Shown here: in pieces, positions 16,380 through 25,177 of the stretch
Layout of the letters: each line of letters starts with the position of its first letter
Position numbering within the stretch: the first letter of the stretch is position 1
NCBI RefSeq assembly: GCF_008923185.1
Contig: NZ_WBMT01000028.1
Span: forward strand, 1-64,000
Reading direction: 5' to 3'
From: Actinomadura rudentiformis
Lineage (GTDB): Bacteria > Actinomycetota > Actinomycetes > Streptosporangiales > Streptosporangiaceae
DNA: 64,000 nt
Program-made: the position numbers and the translations under genes
Notes under the pieces: model-generated
Seen by the model: only the letters and a program-made list of their open reading frames with translations
Told to the model about the DNA's origin: nothing
The model's database searches: none

Positions 16380-16826
16380 ATGAAGCTCATCCTGACTCAG
16401 CAGGTCTCCGGCATCGGTGAGCCCGGTGACGTGGTCGAGGTCAAGGACGGCTACGGCCGTAACTACCTCGTCCCGCGCGGGTTCGCGATCAAGTGGACCC
16501 GGGGTGCCGAGAAGCAGATCGAGTCGATCAAGAAGGCGCGTTCGGCCCGCGAGATCGCGACCGTCGAGCACGCCAAGGAGGTCGCCGGTCAGCTGCAGGC
16601 GCTCAAGGTGACGCTGCGCACCCGTACGGGCAGCAACGGCCGCCTGTTCGGCGCGGTCACCGCGTCCGACATCGCCGACGCCGTCAAGAACGCCGGCGGC
16701 CCGGACCTGGACAAGCGCCGGATCGAGATCGGCAACCCGATCAAGACCGTCGGCTCGCACCGGGCCAGCGTCCGCCTGCACCCGGACGTCAACGCGACGA
16801 TCGACGTCAACGTCGTCGAGGCCTGA
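16380..16826 (+). CDS. rplI: 50S ribosomal protein L9
   Basis: 148 aa. The N-terminal MKLILTQQVSGIGEPGDVVEVKDGYGRN(Y) region is the L9 signature, followed by the long central helix and the C-terminal domain with HPDVNATIDVNVV. CAGGAGG lies 9-10 nt upstream of the ATG. Last gene of the operon. Confidence 0.97.
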   Translation: MKLILTQQVSGIGEPGDVVEVKDGYGRNYLVPRGFAIKWTRGAEKQIESIKKARSAREIATVEHAKEVAGQLQALKVTLRTRTGSNGRLFGAVTASDIADAVKNAGGPDLDKRRIEIGNPIKTVGSHRASVRLHPDVNATIDVNVVEA

Positions 16827-16861
16827 TCTCGGCCTCGCGCCGAGCACAGATCGATCACCAA

Positions 16862-16910
16862 GCCGCCGGGCAGGAGTGGGTAACCCTCCTGCCCGGCGGC
16901 TTTGTGCTTT
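16862..16910 (+). terminator. terminator of the rpsF-rplI operon
   Basis: A perfect 15-bp stem (16862-16876 with 16886-16900) with a 9-nt loop is followed by TTTGTGCTTT. Confidence 0.9.
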
Positions 16911-17052
16911 CTGCGGTTTCCCCACGTTCCCCACGACGGCTTACCAGCGCTTGTGGCGTTTCTTGTGAAACGCCTTGAACCGCCGATTCCTTGGTGATCC
17001 CTCGGGCCGCGACTACGTTCCGTTAATGGATCATGACGAGCTGGGGGGTCGC

Positions 17053-17934
17053 GTGTTCGGGTGTTCGGGGGGATGTTCGGACGACCAGGTGCCGGGGGCG
17101 AGCGGCGACCCGTTCATGACGCGACGCACGATCCTCGGTGCGGTGGCCGGGGGCTTCGTCATGGCGGCGGGCTTGGCCGAGAATATGGCCATGGCGGAGA
17201 TCATCCCGGCCGGCGCCGCGGAACGTCCCGTACCGACGCGGCCACGGGTGTACACGCGTGAGGAGTGGGGCGCCAGGAGGGCCCGGAAGCCCACGAAGAT
17301 CGTGGAGCGCATGCCGGATCGCATCGTCGTTCACCACACCGCGACTCCGAACACGACCAACTACTCGCTGGAGCACGCCTACCGCCTGTCGCGCGACATC
17401 CAGCGCTTCCACATGAGACACCGAGGCTGGAACGACACGGGCCAGCACCTCACGATCAGCCGCGGCGGGCATGTGATGGAGGGCCGGGACAGCAGTCTCT
17501 CGGCGATCCTCGCGGGAAGGCATGCGATCGGGGCGCAGGCCCGCCGCCACAACGATCACACCATCGGAATCGAGAACGAGGGCAACTACAAGAAAGCCCC
17601 CGTTCCGGAATTGCTGTGGTCTTCGCTGGTCACGGTCTGCACATGGCTCTGCGCCGAATACCAGCTCGACCCCGACCGCGCCATCGTCGGCCACCGCGAC
17701 CTCGGCGACACCGAGTGTCCGGGCGATGCGCTGTACTCCCGGCTTCCGGAGTTGCGGAAGTCCGTCTCGGCGCGGCTGCCTCGACCGGATGGAGCATCCG
17801 AGTCCAATCTCGAGCGGATGAGCACGTCCCTGAACCCCGAAGTCGCGGACACGCCGACGCACGTGCCTTCGAGTGTCGTTCCATCTCCGGAGATCCTGGG
17901 CGCCCTGCCTTCGCCCGGCGAATCCGGCGGCTAA
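17053..17934 (+). CDS. Tat-secreted PGRP-type N-acetylmuramoyl-L-alanine amidase
   Basis: 293 aa from GTG 17053 (GGGGGG 5-6 nt upstream); an ATG at 17116 is an alternative giving 272 aa. The signal has a twin-arginine motif (TRRTILG) and a hydrophobic stretch to about residue 45. The amidase_2/PGRP domain begins YTREEWGARRA. Zinc ligands are visible as VVHHTATPN, GHRDLGD and the Cys of TECPGD. It would cleave the MurNAc-L-Ala bond in the cell wall. The C-terminal ~60 residues are a Ser/Pro-rich tail. Its gene overlaps the convergent small gene by 4 bp. Confidence 0.88.
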   Translation: MFGCSGGCSDDQVPGASGDPFMTRRTILGAVAGGFVMAAGLAENMAMAEIIPAGAAERPVPTRPRVYTREEWGARRARKPTKIVERMPDRIVVHHTATPNTTNYSLEHAYRLSRDIQRFHMRHRGWNDTGQHLTISRGGHVMEGRDSSLSAILAGRHAIGAQARRHNDHTIGIENEGNYKKAPVPELLWSSLVTVCTWLCAEYQLDPDRAIVGHRDLGDTECPGDALYSRLPELRKSVSARLPRPDGASESNLERMSTSLNPEVADTPTHVPSSVVPSPEILGALPSPGESGG

Positions 17935-18119
17935 CCCTCGGGGGTCGTGTAGCGCGTGCGGCGTCGCGCGATCTCGGGATCGATGCCCTCGACCAGCGAC
18001 CAGATGCCGGCGACCCGTTCCACGAGTGTTTCGGGCGGCAGCCCGGCCAGCCCCTCTGCCGCCAGGTCATCGATGGCCTGCGTCAGCCGCGCCATCCGCT
18101 CTCCGTGTGTGGAACACAT
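17931..18119 (-). CDS. small hypothetical protein (62 aa)
   Basis: Soluble, mostly helical, containing LTQAIDDLAAEGLAGLPPE, ending in a basic segment (ARRRTRYTTPEG). GC-rich third positions support coding. It resembles short actinobacterial proteins of unknown function related to the N-terminus of DUF222/HNH proteins, but that is only an impression. An internal Met at residue 9 could be the start. Confidence 0.5.
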   Translation of the reverse strand: MCSTHGERMARLTQAIDDLAAEGLAGLPPETLVERVAGIWSLVEGIDPEIARRRTRYTTPEG

Positions 18120-18189
18120 GTTCGAATACTAGCGAGGACGGGTAGAGCCAGGGGCGGACTCCGCTGATTCCGTCACACGAATCACATCG

Positions 18190-19530
18190 TCACCGTGTGG
18201 CACCGGTGACCATCCAGGCGTCCCCACGCGCGCGCAGGCTCAGCGTCACGAAGCGGGTGAGCATCCACACGCCGATCGCCAGCCAGAGTCCCATGAGCCC
18301 GGCGTCCGCCCCGTACGCCAGCCAGGCCGCGGGGAGGAAGACCACCGTCGCGATCAGTGTGGTGCCCGCCAGGTAGCGCCCGTCGCCGGCGCCGATCAGA
18401 ATGCCGTCCAGGACGAAGACCACCCCCGCGATCGGCTGCAACAGCGCGACGATCAGCAAGGACGTGAAGATCAGGTCCCGTACGTGCTCGTCCGAGGTGA
18501 AGAGCGCCGGCAGCCACGGCCGGACCGCCATGATCGCCAACCCGAACACGACCCCGCACACCACACCCCACTGGATCATGCGCCGGGTGGAGGCTCGCGT
18601 CCCGGCCGTGTCGCCCGCGCCCAGATGCCGACCGGTGATCGCCTGGCCGGCGATCGCGATGGCGTCCAAGGCGAACGCGAGCAACGTCCAGACCTGGAAC
18701 CCCACCTGGTACGCGGCGATCTCGGGGTCGCCCATCCGCGCTGCGATCGACGTTCCGACGATGAGAACGAGCCGGAGCGCGGCCGTGCGCACCACCAGGC
18801 CGAGGCCCGCCGTGGCGGAGGTCCACAGTCCGGCCGCATCGGGCCGCACGGGCGCGCCATGCTCCCGGGCCGCACGCAGGACCACTGCCACGTACACGGC
18901 GGCACTCCCGGTCTGCGCGATCACCGTGCCCCAGGCTGAGCCGGCGATGCCCCACCCGAAGCCCAGCACGAAGATCACGTTCAGGACCAGGTTGAGCGCG
19001 AAGCCGCCGATCGACACGACGAGCGGCGTACGGGTGTCCTGCAGGCCCCGCAGCACACCGGTGCCGGCCAGCACGACGAGCATGCCCGGGATGCCGAGGA
19101 GGCTGACCTTCAGATAGGTCTCGGCGTATGGGGTCACCGAGGGTGAGGCGCCGAACATGTCGACGAGCCAGGGGGCGAGCGGCCACCCGGCCACGACGAG
19201 CACGGCGCCGATGGCGAGCGCGAGCCACATGCCGTCGATGCCCTGCCGGACGGCGGCGCGCAGATCGCCCGCTCCCACCTGGCGGGCCACCCCGGCGGTG
19301 GTGCCGTACGCGAGGAAGACGCACAGGTAGACCAGTGTGCTGAGCGCCTGACCGGCCACGCCGAGCCCACCGAGCTGCGCCGTCCCCAGATGACCGACGA
19401 TCGCGGTGTCGGACAGCAGGAAGAGCGGCTCGGCCACGAGCGCGCCGAACGCCGGCACCGCCAACCGCAGGATCTCGCGGTCGTGTGCGTTCTTGCGTGG
19501 ACGTGGGGGTGAGCCGACCATGGCCTCCAC
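18190..19530 (-). CDS. MATE family efflux transporter (DinF-like)
   Basis: 446 aa with about 12 TM helices. The N-terminal REILRLAVPAFGALVAEPLF and DTAIVGHLGTAQLGGL are characteristic of DinF-type multidrug and toxic compound extrusion proteins, which exchange Na+ or H+ for cationic substrates. Located between rplI and dnaB as in Streptomyces. The start is either GTG 19530, with a TATAAG -10 (19551-19546 on the minus strand) about 15 nt upstream, or ATG 19521, whose GGAGG is too close. Confidence 0.93.
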   Translation of the reverse strand: MEAMVGSPPRPRKNAHDREILRLAVPAFGALVAEPLFLLSDTAIVGHLGTAQLGGLGVAGQALSTLVYLCVFLAYGTTAGVARQVGAGDLRAAVRQGIDGMWLALAIGAVLVVAGWPLAPWLVDMFGASPSVTPYAETYLKVSLLGIPGMLVVLAGTGVLRGLQDTRTPLVVSIGGFALNLVLNVIFVLGFGWGIAGSAWGTVIAQTGSAAVYVAVVLRAAREHGAPVRPDAAGLWTSATAGLGLVVRTAALRLVLIVGTSIAARMGDPEIAAYQVGFQVWTLLAFALDAIAIAGQAITGRHLGAGDTAGTRASTRRMIQWGVVCGVVFGLAIMAVRPWLPALFTSDEHVRDLIFTSLLIVALLQPIAGVVFVLDGILIGAGDGRYLAGTTLIATVVFLPAAWLAYGADAGLMGLWLAIGVWMLTRFVTLSLRARGDAWMVTGATR

Positions 19531-19870
19531 GGTAGCAAGACGTAAGGCTTATAGGAAATATGTCTATTACATCGGCATCTGAGGCCGCCATATCGGCGAC
19601 TTTCTTTCCCACACACCCGGTGGACGACGTTTTAGCAGGTCACCTAGGGCGTACCAGACGCCGCCCCAGAGAATCCCCAGAGTTGTCCCCAGGTCGTGCA
19701 CAACGAACCCGGCACATCTGCACAGCGACTCCACAACCCCGTCCACAGATCACTTTGCCCTCGCGGAGCGTCACTCAGGAGAATGTCGGACGCAGACGAT
19801 AGATGTGTGATGCAGGGTCGGCAGCGGAGCTGGCGGGGCAGCTGAGACCTGGGAAGCAAGGGGGTCCAAT
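19531..19870. other. dnaB upstream region with weak DnaA-box-like sites
   Basis: A 340-bp gap with no gene. TTGTCCCCA (19683-19691) has one mismatch to the actinobacterial DnaA box TTGTCCACA, and CCGTCCACA (19739-19747) has two. Several other CCACA/CACAA elements lie between. This could be DnaA regulation of dnaB or chance. The dnaB ribosome-binding site AAGGGGG is at the 3' end. Confidence 0.35.
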
Positions 19871-22800
19871 GTGAGCGTGGCCGAGATAGGCGGCTCGGAG
19901 CCCACCCCCGGGTTCGAACGCACGCCCCCGCACGACATCAACGCCGAACAGGGCGTGCTCGGCGGCATGCTGCTCTCCCCGGACGCCATCGCCGAGGTCG
20001 TCGAGGTGCTCCGCACCCAGGACTTCTACCGGCCGGCCCACCAGATCATCTACGACGCCATCCTCGATCTCTATGGCCGCGGCGACCCCGCCGACGCCGT
20101 CACGATCGTCGGCGAGCTCACCAAGCGCGGCGAGATCGGCCGGGTCGGTGGAGCCCCCTACCTGCACACGCTGATCTCCTCGGTCCCCACCGCCGCCAAC
20201 GCCGGCTACTACGCCAAGATCGTTCACGAACGCTCCGTGCTCCGCAAGCTCGTCGAGACCGGCACCCGCATCGTCCAGATGGGCTACGCCGCCGACGGGG
20301 CCGATGCCGACGACGTCCTCGACCGCGCCCAGGCCGAGGTCTTCGCCATCGCCGAAAAGCGCGCCGGCGAGGACTACGTCCCTCTCAGCGAGATCATGCC
20401 CGGCGCCCTCGACGAGATCGAGGCCATCGGCAGCCGCGGCGGCCAGATGACCGGCGTCCCCACCGGCTTCAGCGATCTGGACGCCCTCACCAACGGCCTT
20501 CACGCAGGTCAGATGGTAGTGGTCGCCGCGAGGCCTGCGATGGGCAAAGCGGTCCAATTGGGCACACCCCTCCCAACTCCTACGGGTTGGACAACGATGG
20601 GTGAAGTACAGGTCGGCGACTACCTGCTTGGAGCCGATGGCAAGCCCACGCGAATCGTTGCCGCCACCGAAGTTATGTACGACCGTCCCTGCTACGAGGT
20701 CGAGTTCTCGGACGGCGAAGTCATCGTCGCCGACGCCGAGCACCAGTGGCGGACCACAACTCGAGCCAGCCGACGCCAGCAGACCGAGAACAAGCGGACC
20801 TACTACTGGCCCGATGAGATGATCAACAGAGCTCGCTGGGCGACCGCGGACGCCAATGAAGAGCCCGTTCGGCTCATCTCACATGCCGAGGCGGTCGCGG
20901 CTGTTGGTGCAGAGTTCAAGTGCGCGCTCTACGCCGTCACCCGAGAATTGGGGCACCGCGGCGAGGCCGACACCAGCATCTCCAAGCGCCAGGTGCGTTA
21001 CGCGAGCACGAGCCTCTATCGAGGCCTGCTCCGTCGCGCCGTCCGCCCGAAGAACGCCGCGACCACCGCGCAGCACAGCCCTATCAAGACCACCGAAGAG
21101 ATCTACAGAACTCTTCGCTGCGATGGCGACAACCGCCCCAACCACGCCGTTGAGGTTGCCGCACCATTCCAGCTTCCCGAAGCCGATCTGCCGATCGATC
21201 CCTACGTCCTGGGTGCCTGGCTCGGTGATGGAACCAGCGCATGGGGCCATATCACCTGCTTCGATGAAGAGATCTTGGATGAGATTCGGGCTGCCGGCCA
21301 GGAGGTGACGCGGCGTTCCAAGGCGGGAAGTTTTGGATTGCTGCAATTCACCTCCAAGATCAAGTCATTGGGGTTGTGGAATAACAAGCACATCCCAGCG
21401 GTCTACCTGCGTGCGTCCGAAGAGCAGCGCCGTGCTCTGCTGGCAGGGATGCTCGACACGGACGGGTATGTCTCGGAGATCGGGCAGGTGCAGCTCGGCT
21501 TCGTCAATAAGCGGCTGGCCGAAGGGGCTCACGAACTGATCCTGAGCCTTGGCTATAGAGCCACGATGACGACCAAGCAGGTCAGTTTCCAGTCTTCCAA
21601 GCCGTCCACGTTTTACCGGATCAACTTCACACCGACCGAAACGGTCTTCAGGCTGCCGCGCAAGGCGGCGCGGCAGCGTAAGACCGTTCATCCCAAGGCC
21701 AAGGTCCGCTACATCGTGGACGTGCGGCCTGTGCCCAGCGTGCCCGTACGTTGCGTTCAGGTGGACAACGCCGACCACATGTATCTCGCGGGCCGCTCGT
21801 GCATCCCCACCCACAACTCGACGCTCGCGCTCGACTTCGCCCGGGCGGCCTCGATCAAGCACGGTTTGACCTCGGCGTTCTTCAGCCTGGAGATGGGGCG
21901 CAACGAGATCACGATGCGCCTGCTCTCCGCCGAGGCCCGCGTCGCGCTGCATGCCATGCGTTCGGGCACGATGCAGGACGAGGACTGGACGCGGCTGGCA
22001 CGCCGCATGAGCGAGGTCGCCGAGGCGCCGCTGTTCATCGACGACTCTCCCAACATGTCGATGATGGAGATCCGCGCCAAGTGCCGGCGCCTCAAACAGC
22101 AGCATGACCTGCGCCTGGTCGTCATCGACTACCTGCAGCTGATGACCTCCGGCAAACGGGTCGAGAGCCGCCAGGTCGAGGTCTCGGAGTTCTCCCGTTC
22201 GCTGAAGCTCCTCGCCAAGGAGTTGCAGGTCCCCGTCATCGCGCTCTCCCAGCTCAACCGAGGTCCGGAGCAGAGAACAGACAAGAAGCCCATGGTCTCC
22301 GACCTTCGTGAATCGGGATGCGTGACGGCCGCGACCAGGGTCATGCGGGCGGATACCAATGAGCAGGTCTCGGTCGGCGAGCTTCTCGAAAGCGGGGCTC
22401 GCGATGTTCCGGTATGGGCCCTCGACGATCGACTTAAGTACGTGCCGAGAACCTTGACCCATGTTTTCTCCACGGGACGCAAGGAGGTTTTTCGGCTCCG
22501 GCTGGCGTCCGGCAAGGAAATCGAGGCCACGGCCAATCATCCGTTTCTGACCTACACGGGCTGGACCCCGCTCGCCGAGCTCAATCCTGGGGCGCGGATC
22601 GCTGCGGTACGGCACGTTCCACCACCTCTGACGATCAACCAGTGGCCGGCCGACAGGGTGATCTTGCTGGCTCACCTGATCGGGGACGGCTCGTTCGTCG
22701 AGCGGCAGCCGATCCGTTACGCCAGCAAGGACGAGGCGTGTCTCTCTGCAGTGAGCGATGCCGCCATGCACTTTGGCGTCACTGCCGTGCGCGACGACTA

Positions 22801-23776
22801 TGAAGCCGCTCGCGTCACGACTTTGCGTTTGCCGGCCCCGAACCGATTGACGCACGGGCGTGGCAATCCGATAGCCGAATGGCTGGACGAGTTGGGTCTC
22901 TTCGGCCTGCGTTCTCATGAGAAGTTTATCCCCGCTCCGGTGTTTCAGCTGCCGAAGGAGCAGGTAGCGCTGTTCCTGAGGCACCTGTGGGCGACTGATG
23001 GATGCGTCCATTGGGATACGAAGAACGGGCAGTGCCGGGTCTATTACGCGTCTACCAGCCGCAGGCTCGTGGAGGACGTAGCATGCCTATTGCTGCGATT
23101 CGGGATCCAGTCACGCATCAAGACGGTGACCAAGGGTGACCACCGGCCTGGCTACCAGCTCCATCTCCACGGCGCCGAAAATCAACTGGCATTCTTCGAG
23201 GCCGTAAGGGTGCATGGCGCCCGTGGTGTGATCGCTGCCGCGGCCGCGGAGAGGCTGCGCGACGTACGCTCGAATACCAACGTCGACACCGTTCCACGCG
23301 AGGTGTGGGGCGATGTGCGGGAGATCCTCACTGAGCGAGGGATAACGCATCGCGAGTTCTCCGCTGCGATGGGCACCAAGTTCTATGGCAGCGCACTAGG
23401 GAAGCGTGCGCCTAGCCGAGCGCGTCTGGGGCGGATCGCCGGCGTGCTGGACAGCGCCGAGCTCGAACTCCTGGCCACCAACGACGTCTTCTGGGACGAG
23501 GTCGTTGCGATTGAGAGTTTGGGCCACCAAGAGGTCTACGACGCCACGGTCATGGGCCTGCATAATTTCGTAGCAAATGGGATATCCATCCACAATTCAA
23601 TCGAGCAGGATGCGGACATGGTGATCTTGTTGCATCGGGAGGATGCGTACGAGAAGGAGTCACCTCGGGCTGGTGAGGCGGACCTCATCGTGGCCAAGCA
23701 CCGGAATGGGCCGACTGCGACCGTGACCGTGGCGTTCCAGGGCCACTACAGCCGCTTCGTCGACATGGCTCAATAG
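19871..23776 (+). CDS. dnaB: replicative DNA helicase DnaB containing two inteins
   Basis: 1301-aa precursor; the spliced helicase would be 452 aa (residues 1-226, 650-816 and 1243-1301), the normal DnaB size. DnaB is the hexameric 5'-3' helicase of the replication fork. The N-terminal primase-interaction domain is at ~15-190. The RecA-like core has its Walker A interrupted: ARPAMGK precedes intein 1 and STLALDF follows. Walker B is LRLVVIDYLQLM. The second extein junction is RESG / SIEQDADMV. Activity depends on both inteins splicing, because each sits in a conserved motif. GTG start, AAGGGGG 7 nt upstream. It follows the MATE gene in divergent orientation. Confidence 0.97.
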   Translation: MSVAEIGGSEPTPGFERTPPHDINAEQGVLGGMLLSPDAIAEVVEVLRTQDFYRPAHQIIYDAILDLYGRGDPADAVTIVGELTKRGEIGRVGGAPYLHTLISSVPTAANAGYYAKIVHERSVLRKLVETGTRIVQMGYAADGADADDVLDRAQAEVFAIAEKRAGEDYVPLSEIMPGALDEIEAIGSRGGQMTGVPTGFSDLDALTNGLHAGQMVVVAARPAMGKAVQLGTPLPTPTGWTTMGEVQVGDYLLGADGKPTRIVAATEVMYDRPCYEVEFSDGEVIVADAEHQWRTTTRASRRQQTENKRTYYWPDEMINRARWATADANEEPVRLISHAEAVAAVGAEFKCALYAVTRELGHRGEADTSISKRQVRYASTSLYRGLLRRAVRPKNAATTAQHSPIKTTEEIYRTLRCDGDNRPNHAVEVAAPFQLPEADLPIDPYVLGAWLGDGTSAWGHITCFDEEILDEIRAAGQEVTRRSKAGSFGLLQFTSKIKSLGLWNNKHIPAVYLRASEEQRRALLAGMLDTDGYVSEIGQVQLGFVNKRLAEGAHELILSLGYRATMTTKQVSFQSSKPSTFYRINFTPTETVFRLPRKAARQRKTVHPKAKVRYIVDVRPVPSVPVRCVQVDNADHMYLAGRSCIPTHNSTLALDFARAASIKHGLTSAFFSLEMGRNEITMRLLSAEARVALHAMRSGTMQDEDWTRLARRMSEVAEAPLFIDDSPNMSMMEIRAKCRRLKQQHDLRLVVIDYLQLMTSGKRVESRQVEVSEFSRSLKLLAKELQVPVIALSQLNRGPEQRTDKKPMVSDLRESGCVTAATRVMRADTNEQVSVGELLESGARDVPVWALDDRLKYVPRTLTHVFSTGRKEVFRLRLASGKEIEATANHPFLTYTGWTPLAELNPGARIAAVRHVPPPLTINQWPADRVILLAHLIGDGSFVERQPIRYASKDEACLSAVSDAAMHFGVTAVRDDYEAARVTTLRLPAPNRLTHGRGNPIAEWLDELGLFGLRSHEKFIPAPVFQLPKEQVALFLRHLWATDGCVHWDTKNGQCRVYYASTSRRLVEDVACLLLRFGIQSRIKTVTKGDHRPGYQLHLHGAENQLAFFEAVRVHGARGVIAAAAAERLRDVRSNTNVDTVPREVWGDVREILTERGITHREFSAAMGTKFYGSALGKRAPSRARLGRIAGVLDSAELELLATNDVFWDEVVAIESLGHQEVYDATVMGLHNFVANGISIHNSIEQDADMVILLHREDAYEKESPRAGEADLIVAKHRNGPTATVTVAFQGHYSRFVDMAQ
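20549..21817 (+). other. DnaB intein 1 (class 3, WCT type, with LAGLIDADG endonuclease)
   Basis: 423 aa (precursor residues 227-649) between GK and S of the P-loop. Residue 1 is Ala, not Cys/Ser, so standard class 1 splicing is impossible. The class 3 signature is present: Trp in block B (DAEHQW), Cys in block F (VRCVQVDNADHMYL) and Thr before the terminal His-Asn (IPTHN), followed by Ser+1. In known class 3 inteins the block F Cys attacks the N-terminal splice junction. A dodecapeptide homing endonuclease is present (LGAWLGDGT and LAGMLDTDG). Some codons are less GC-biased than in the extein. Confidence 0.88.
22319..23596 (+). other. DnaB intein 2 (class 1, Cys1, with LAGLIDADG endonuclease)
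   Basis: 426 aa (precursor residues 817-1242) inserted between RESG and SIEQDAD. It has Cys1 (CVTAATRV), block B TANHPFLT, block F/G VMGLHNFVANGISIHN and Ser+1: all standard class 1 splicing residues. The homing endonuclease motifs are LAHLIGDGSF and LRHLWATDGCV. Unrelated in mechanism to intein 1, so the two were acquired separately. Confidence 0.93.
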
Positions 23777-23932
23777 CCGCCCGCGGCTCATGCCTGGGCT
23801 TTTCGGCATCTTCGTCAGAGCCTCCGAAGTGAACTTCGAGTGGCGATTAGTTTTCCTTGCGAATTAGATGCTAATGGCGTGTGGGGTGATTGGGTGGGCG
23901 GACTACCCCGTCGGCTGGCGTATTCTGGGTGA

Positions 23933-24412
23933 ATGGGTAAAGCCACGGGTGAGCCGATGAGCGTCGTCACCGCACTGGTACGTTCCTCATTCCTGGTAAA
24001 TGCCGTGTACACCGAGTCGGCCCGGGAGTACGGGCTGACCCCGCAGCAGGGACAGCTGCTGTGCGTGCTGATGTCGCAGCCGTACGGCATGAGCGAGCTC
24101 GGCGGGATCCTGGGCCTGGCCAAGTCGAGCCTCACTGGCCTGGTCGACCGGACGGCTCGTACCGGCCTCGTACGCCGCGAGCCTGACCCGCGCGACGGGC
24201 GTGCGGCCCGGGTGGCGCTGACCGAAGAGGGCGGCAAGGTCGCCGAGGAGTTCTACGCCGAGACGTGCCGACGGATCGAGCTGCTTCCGTCCGGGCTCAG
24301 CGATGCCGACTGCGGCAAGCTCGCCGAGCTGCTCGGCCGATTGGTGATCGACAACGAGGTGCCGGCTGTCTTCATGGAATTGGACGAACGAGCACCCGCA
24401 ACTCAGGGATAG
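23933..24412 (+). CDS. MarR family transcriptional regulator
   Basis: 159 aa with a winged HTH at ~30-105. YGLTPQQGQLLCVLM, the recognition helix region MSELGGILGLAKSSLTGLVDR and the wing RREPDPRDGRAARVALTEEG are typical MarR. A TATTCT -10 (23921-23926) ends 6 nt before the ATG with no ribosome-binding site, suggesting a leaderless mRNA. Target and ligand unknown; no obvious partner gene adjoins it. Confidence 0.9.
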   Translation: MGKATGEPMSVVTALVRSSFLVNAVYTESAREYGLTPQQGQLLCVLMSQPYGMSELGGILGLAKSSLTGLVDRTARTGLVRREPDPRDGRAARVALTEEGGKVAEEFYAETCRRIELLPSGLSDADCGKLAELLGRLVIDNEVPAVFMELDERAPATQG

Positions 24413-24534
24413 TCGCGGGCCTCTTTCTGTGCTTGTCCACGCGACAGCAGGCTCTGCCCGTTGCCGAGGTTCAGCGCGTCGAGCACTGCTGGCGCCTTAA
24501 GGATCGCCTCCATCGTCATCACGTCAATCAGGCT

Positions 24535-24642
24535 GTGACTCAGCCGTGCCGTGAAGACCGCGCGGGGGCGGTGACTCAGCCGCGCCGCCAAGAGCGTGCG
24601 GGGGCGGTGACTCAGCCGCGCCGTGAGGACCGTGTGGGAGCG
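24535..24642. repeat. 36-bp tandem repeat (3 copies)
   Basis: Three units of exactly 36 bp start at 24535, 24571 and 24607, each beginning GTGACTCAGCCG. The third runs into the 3' end of the Lrp-type gene and encodes part of its C-terminal tail. The period is a multiple of three, but no gene is supported across the array. Confidence 0.8.
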
Positions 24643-25088
24643 GTGCCGGACGTCGGCTTGCGGATGTGGTCATAGACCAGGGACGTTCGCACGTCCGCGA
24701 TGTTGCGATGCCGTGCGACGTGGTCGAGCACGAAGTCGCGCAGATGCCCCGCGTCGCGTACGGCCACCTGGATGATGAAGTCGTCACCGCCCGACACCAC
24801 GAAGACCGCGAGCGTCTCCGGAAGCTCGGTGACGTACTCGCGAAAGCCCTCGACCGCCTCCCGGATCTTGGGGTGCAACCGCACGCTGATAAGGGCCTGC
24901 AAGGGGCGGCCCAGCTGGGCCATGTCCACCTCGGCATGGAACCCGGTGATCACGCCGCGCTTGCGCAACGCCCGAACCCGCTCCAGACAGGTCGAGGGAG
25001 CGATGCCGAGTCGTTCGGCGAGCTCCCGGTTGGTCTGCCGTCCGTCGCGCTGCAACTCCTCGACGAGGGCCGCATCAAGTTCGTCCAT
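24612..25088 (-). CDS. Lrp/AsnC family transcriptional regulator
   Basis: 158 aa. The N-terminal HTH (residues 5-55: LQRDGRQTNRELAERLGIAP) is followed by the RAM/AsnC ligand domain with GFHAEVDMAQLGRPLQALI and FVVSGGDDFIIQVAV. The last ~12 residues are encoded in a 36-bp repeat unit and differ from the family norm. It is divergent from the DUF2000 gene with a palindrome in the shared 89-bp gap, so it probably controls that gene and itself. Confidence 0.92.
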   Translation of the reverse strand: MDELDAALVEELQRDGRQTNRELAERLGIAPSTCLERVRALRKRGVITGFHAEVDMAQLGRPLQALISVRLHPKIREAVEGFREYVTELPETLAVFVVSGGDDFIIQVAVRDAGHLRDFVLDHVARHRNIADVRTSLVYDHIRKPTSGTAPTRSSRRG

Positions 25089-25111
25089 CGCGCCTCCCCA
25101 CGCCCCATTGC

Positions 25112-25126
25112 CGAACTATCTTCGGA
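25112..25126. promoter_or_regulatory. Lrp-type operator candidate
   Basis: CCGAA-CTATC-TTCGG is a perfect 5-5-5 dyad in the divergent promoter region. Lrp/AsnC sites are commonly 15-bp dyads of this shape. Confidence 0.5.
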
Positions 25127-25177
25127 ATCTACCTCTCTGGATTGAGGATCGGTCGGCAGACCGGTGATTCTTCTGTC

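Noticed and set aside
19531..19870. Chromosomal origin oriC
   Set aside because: Only one near-consensus DnaA box, no dnaA or AT-rich unwinding element.
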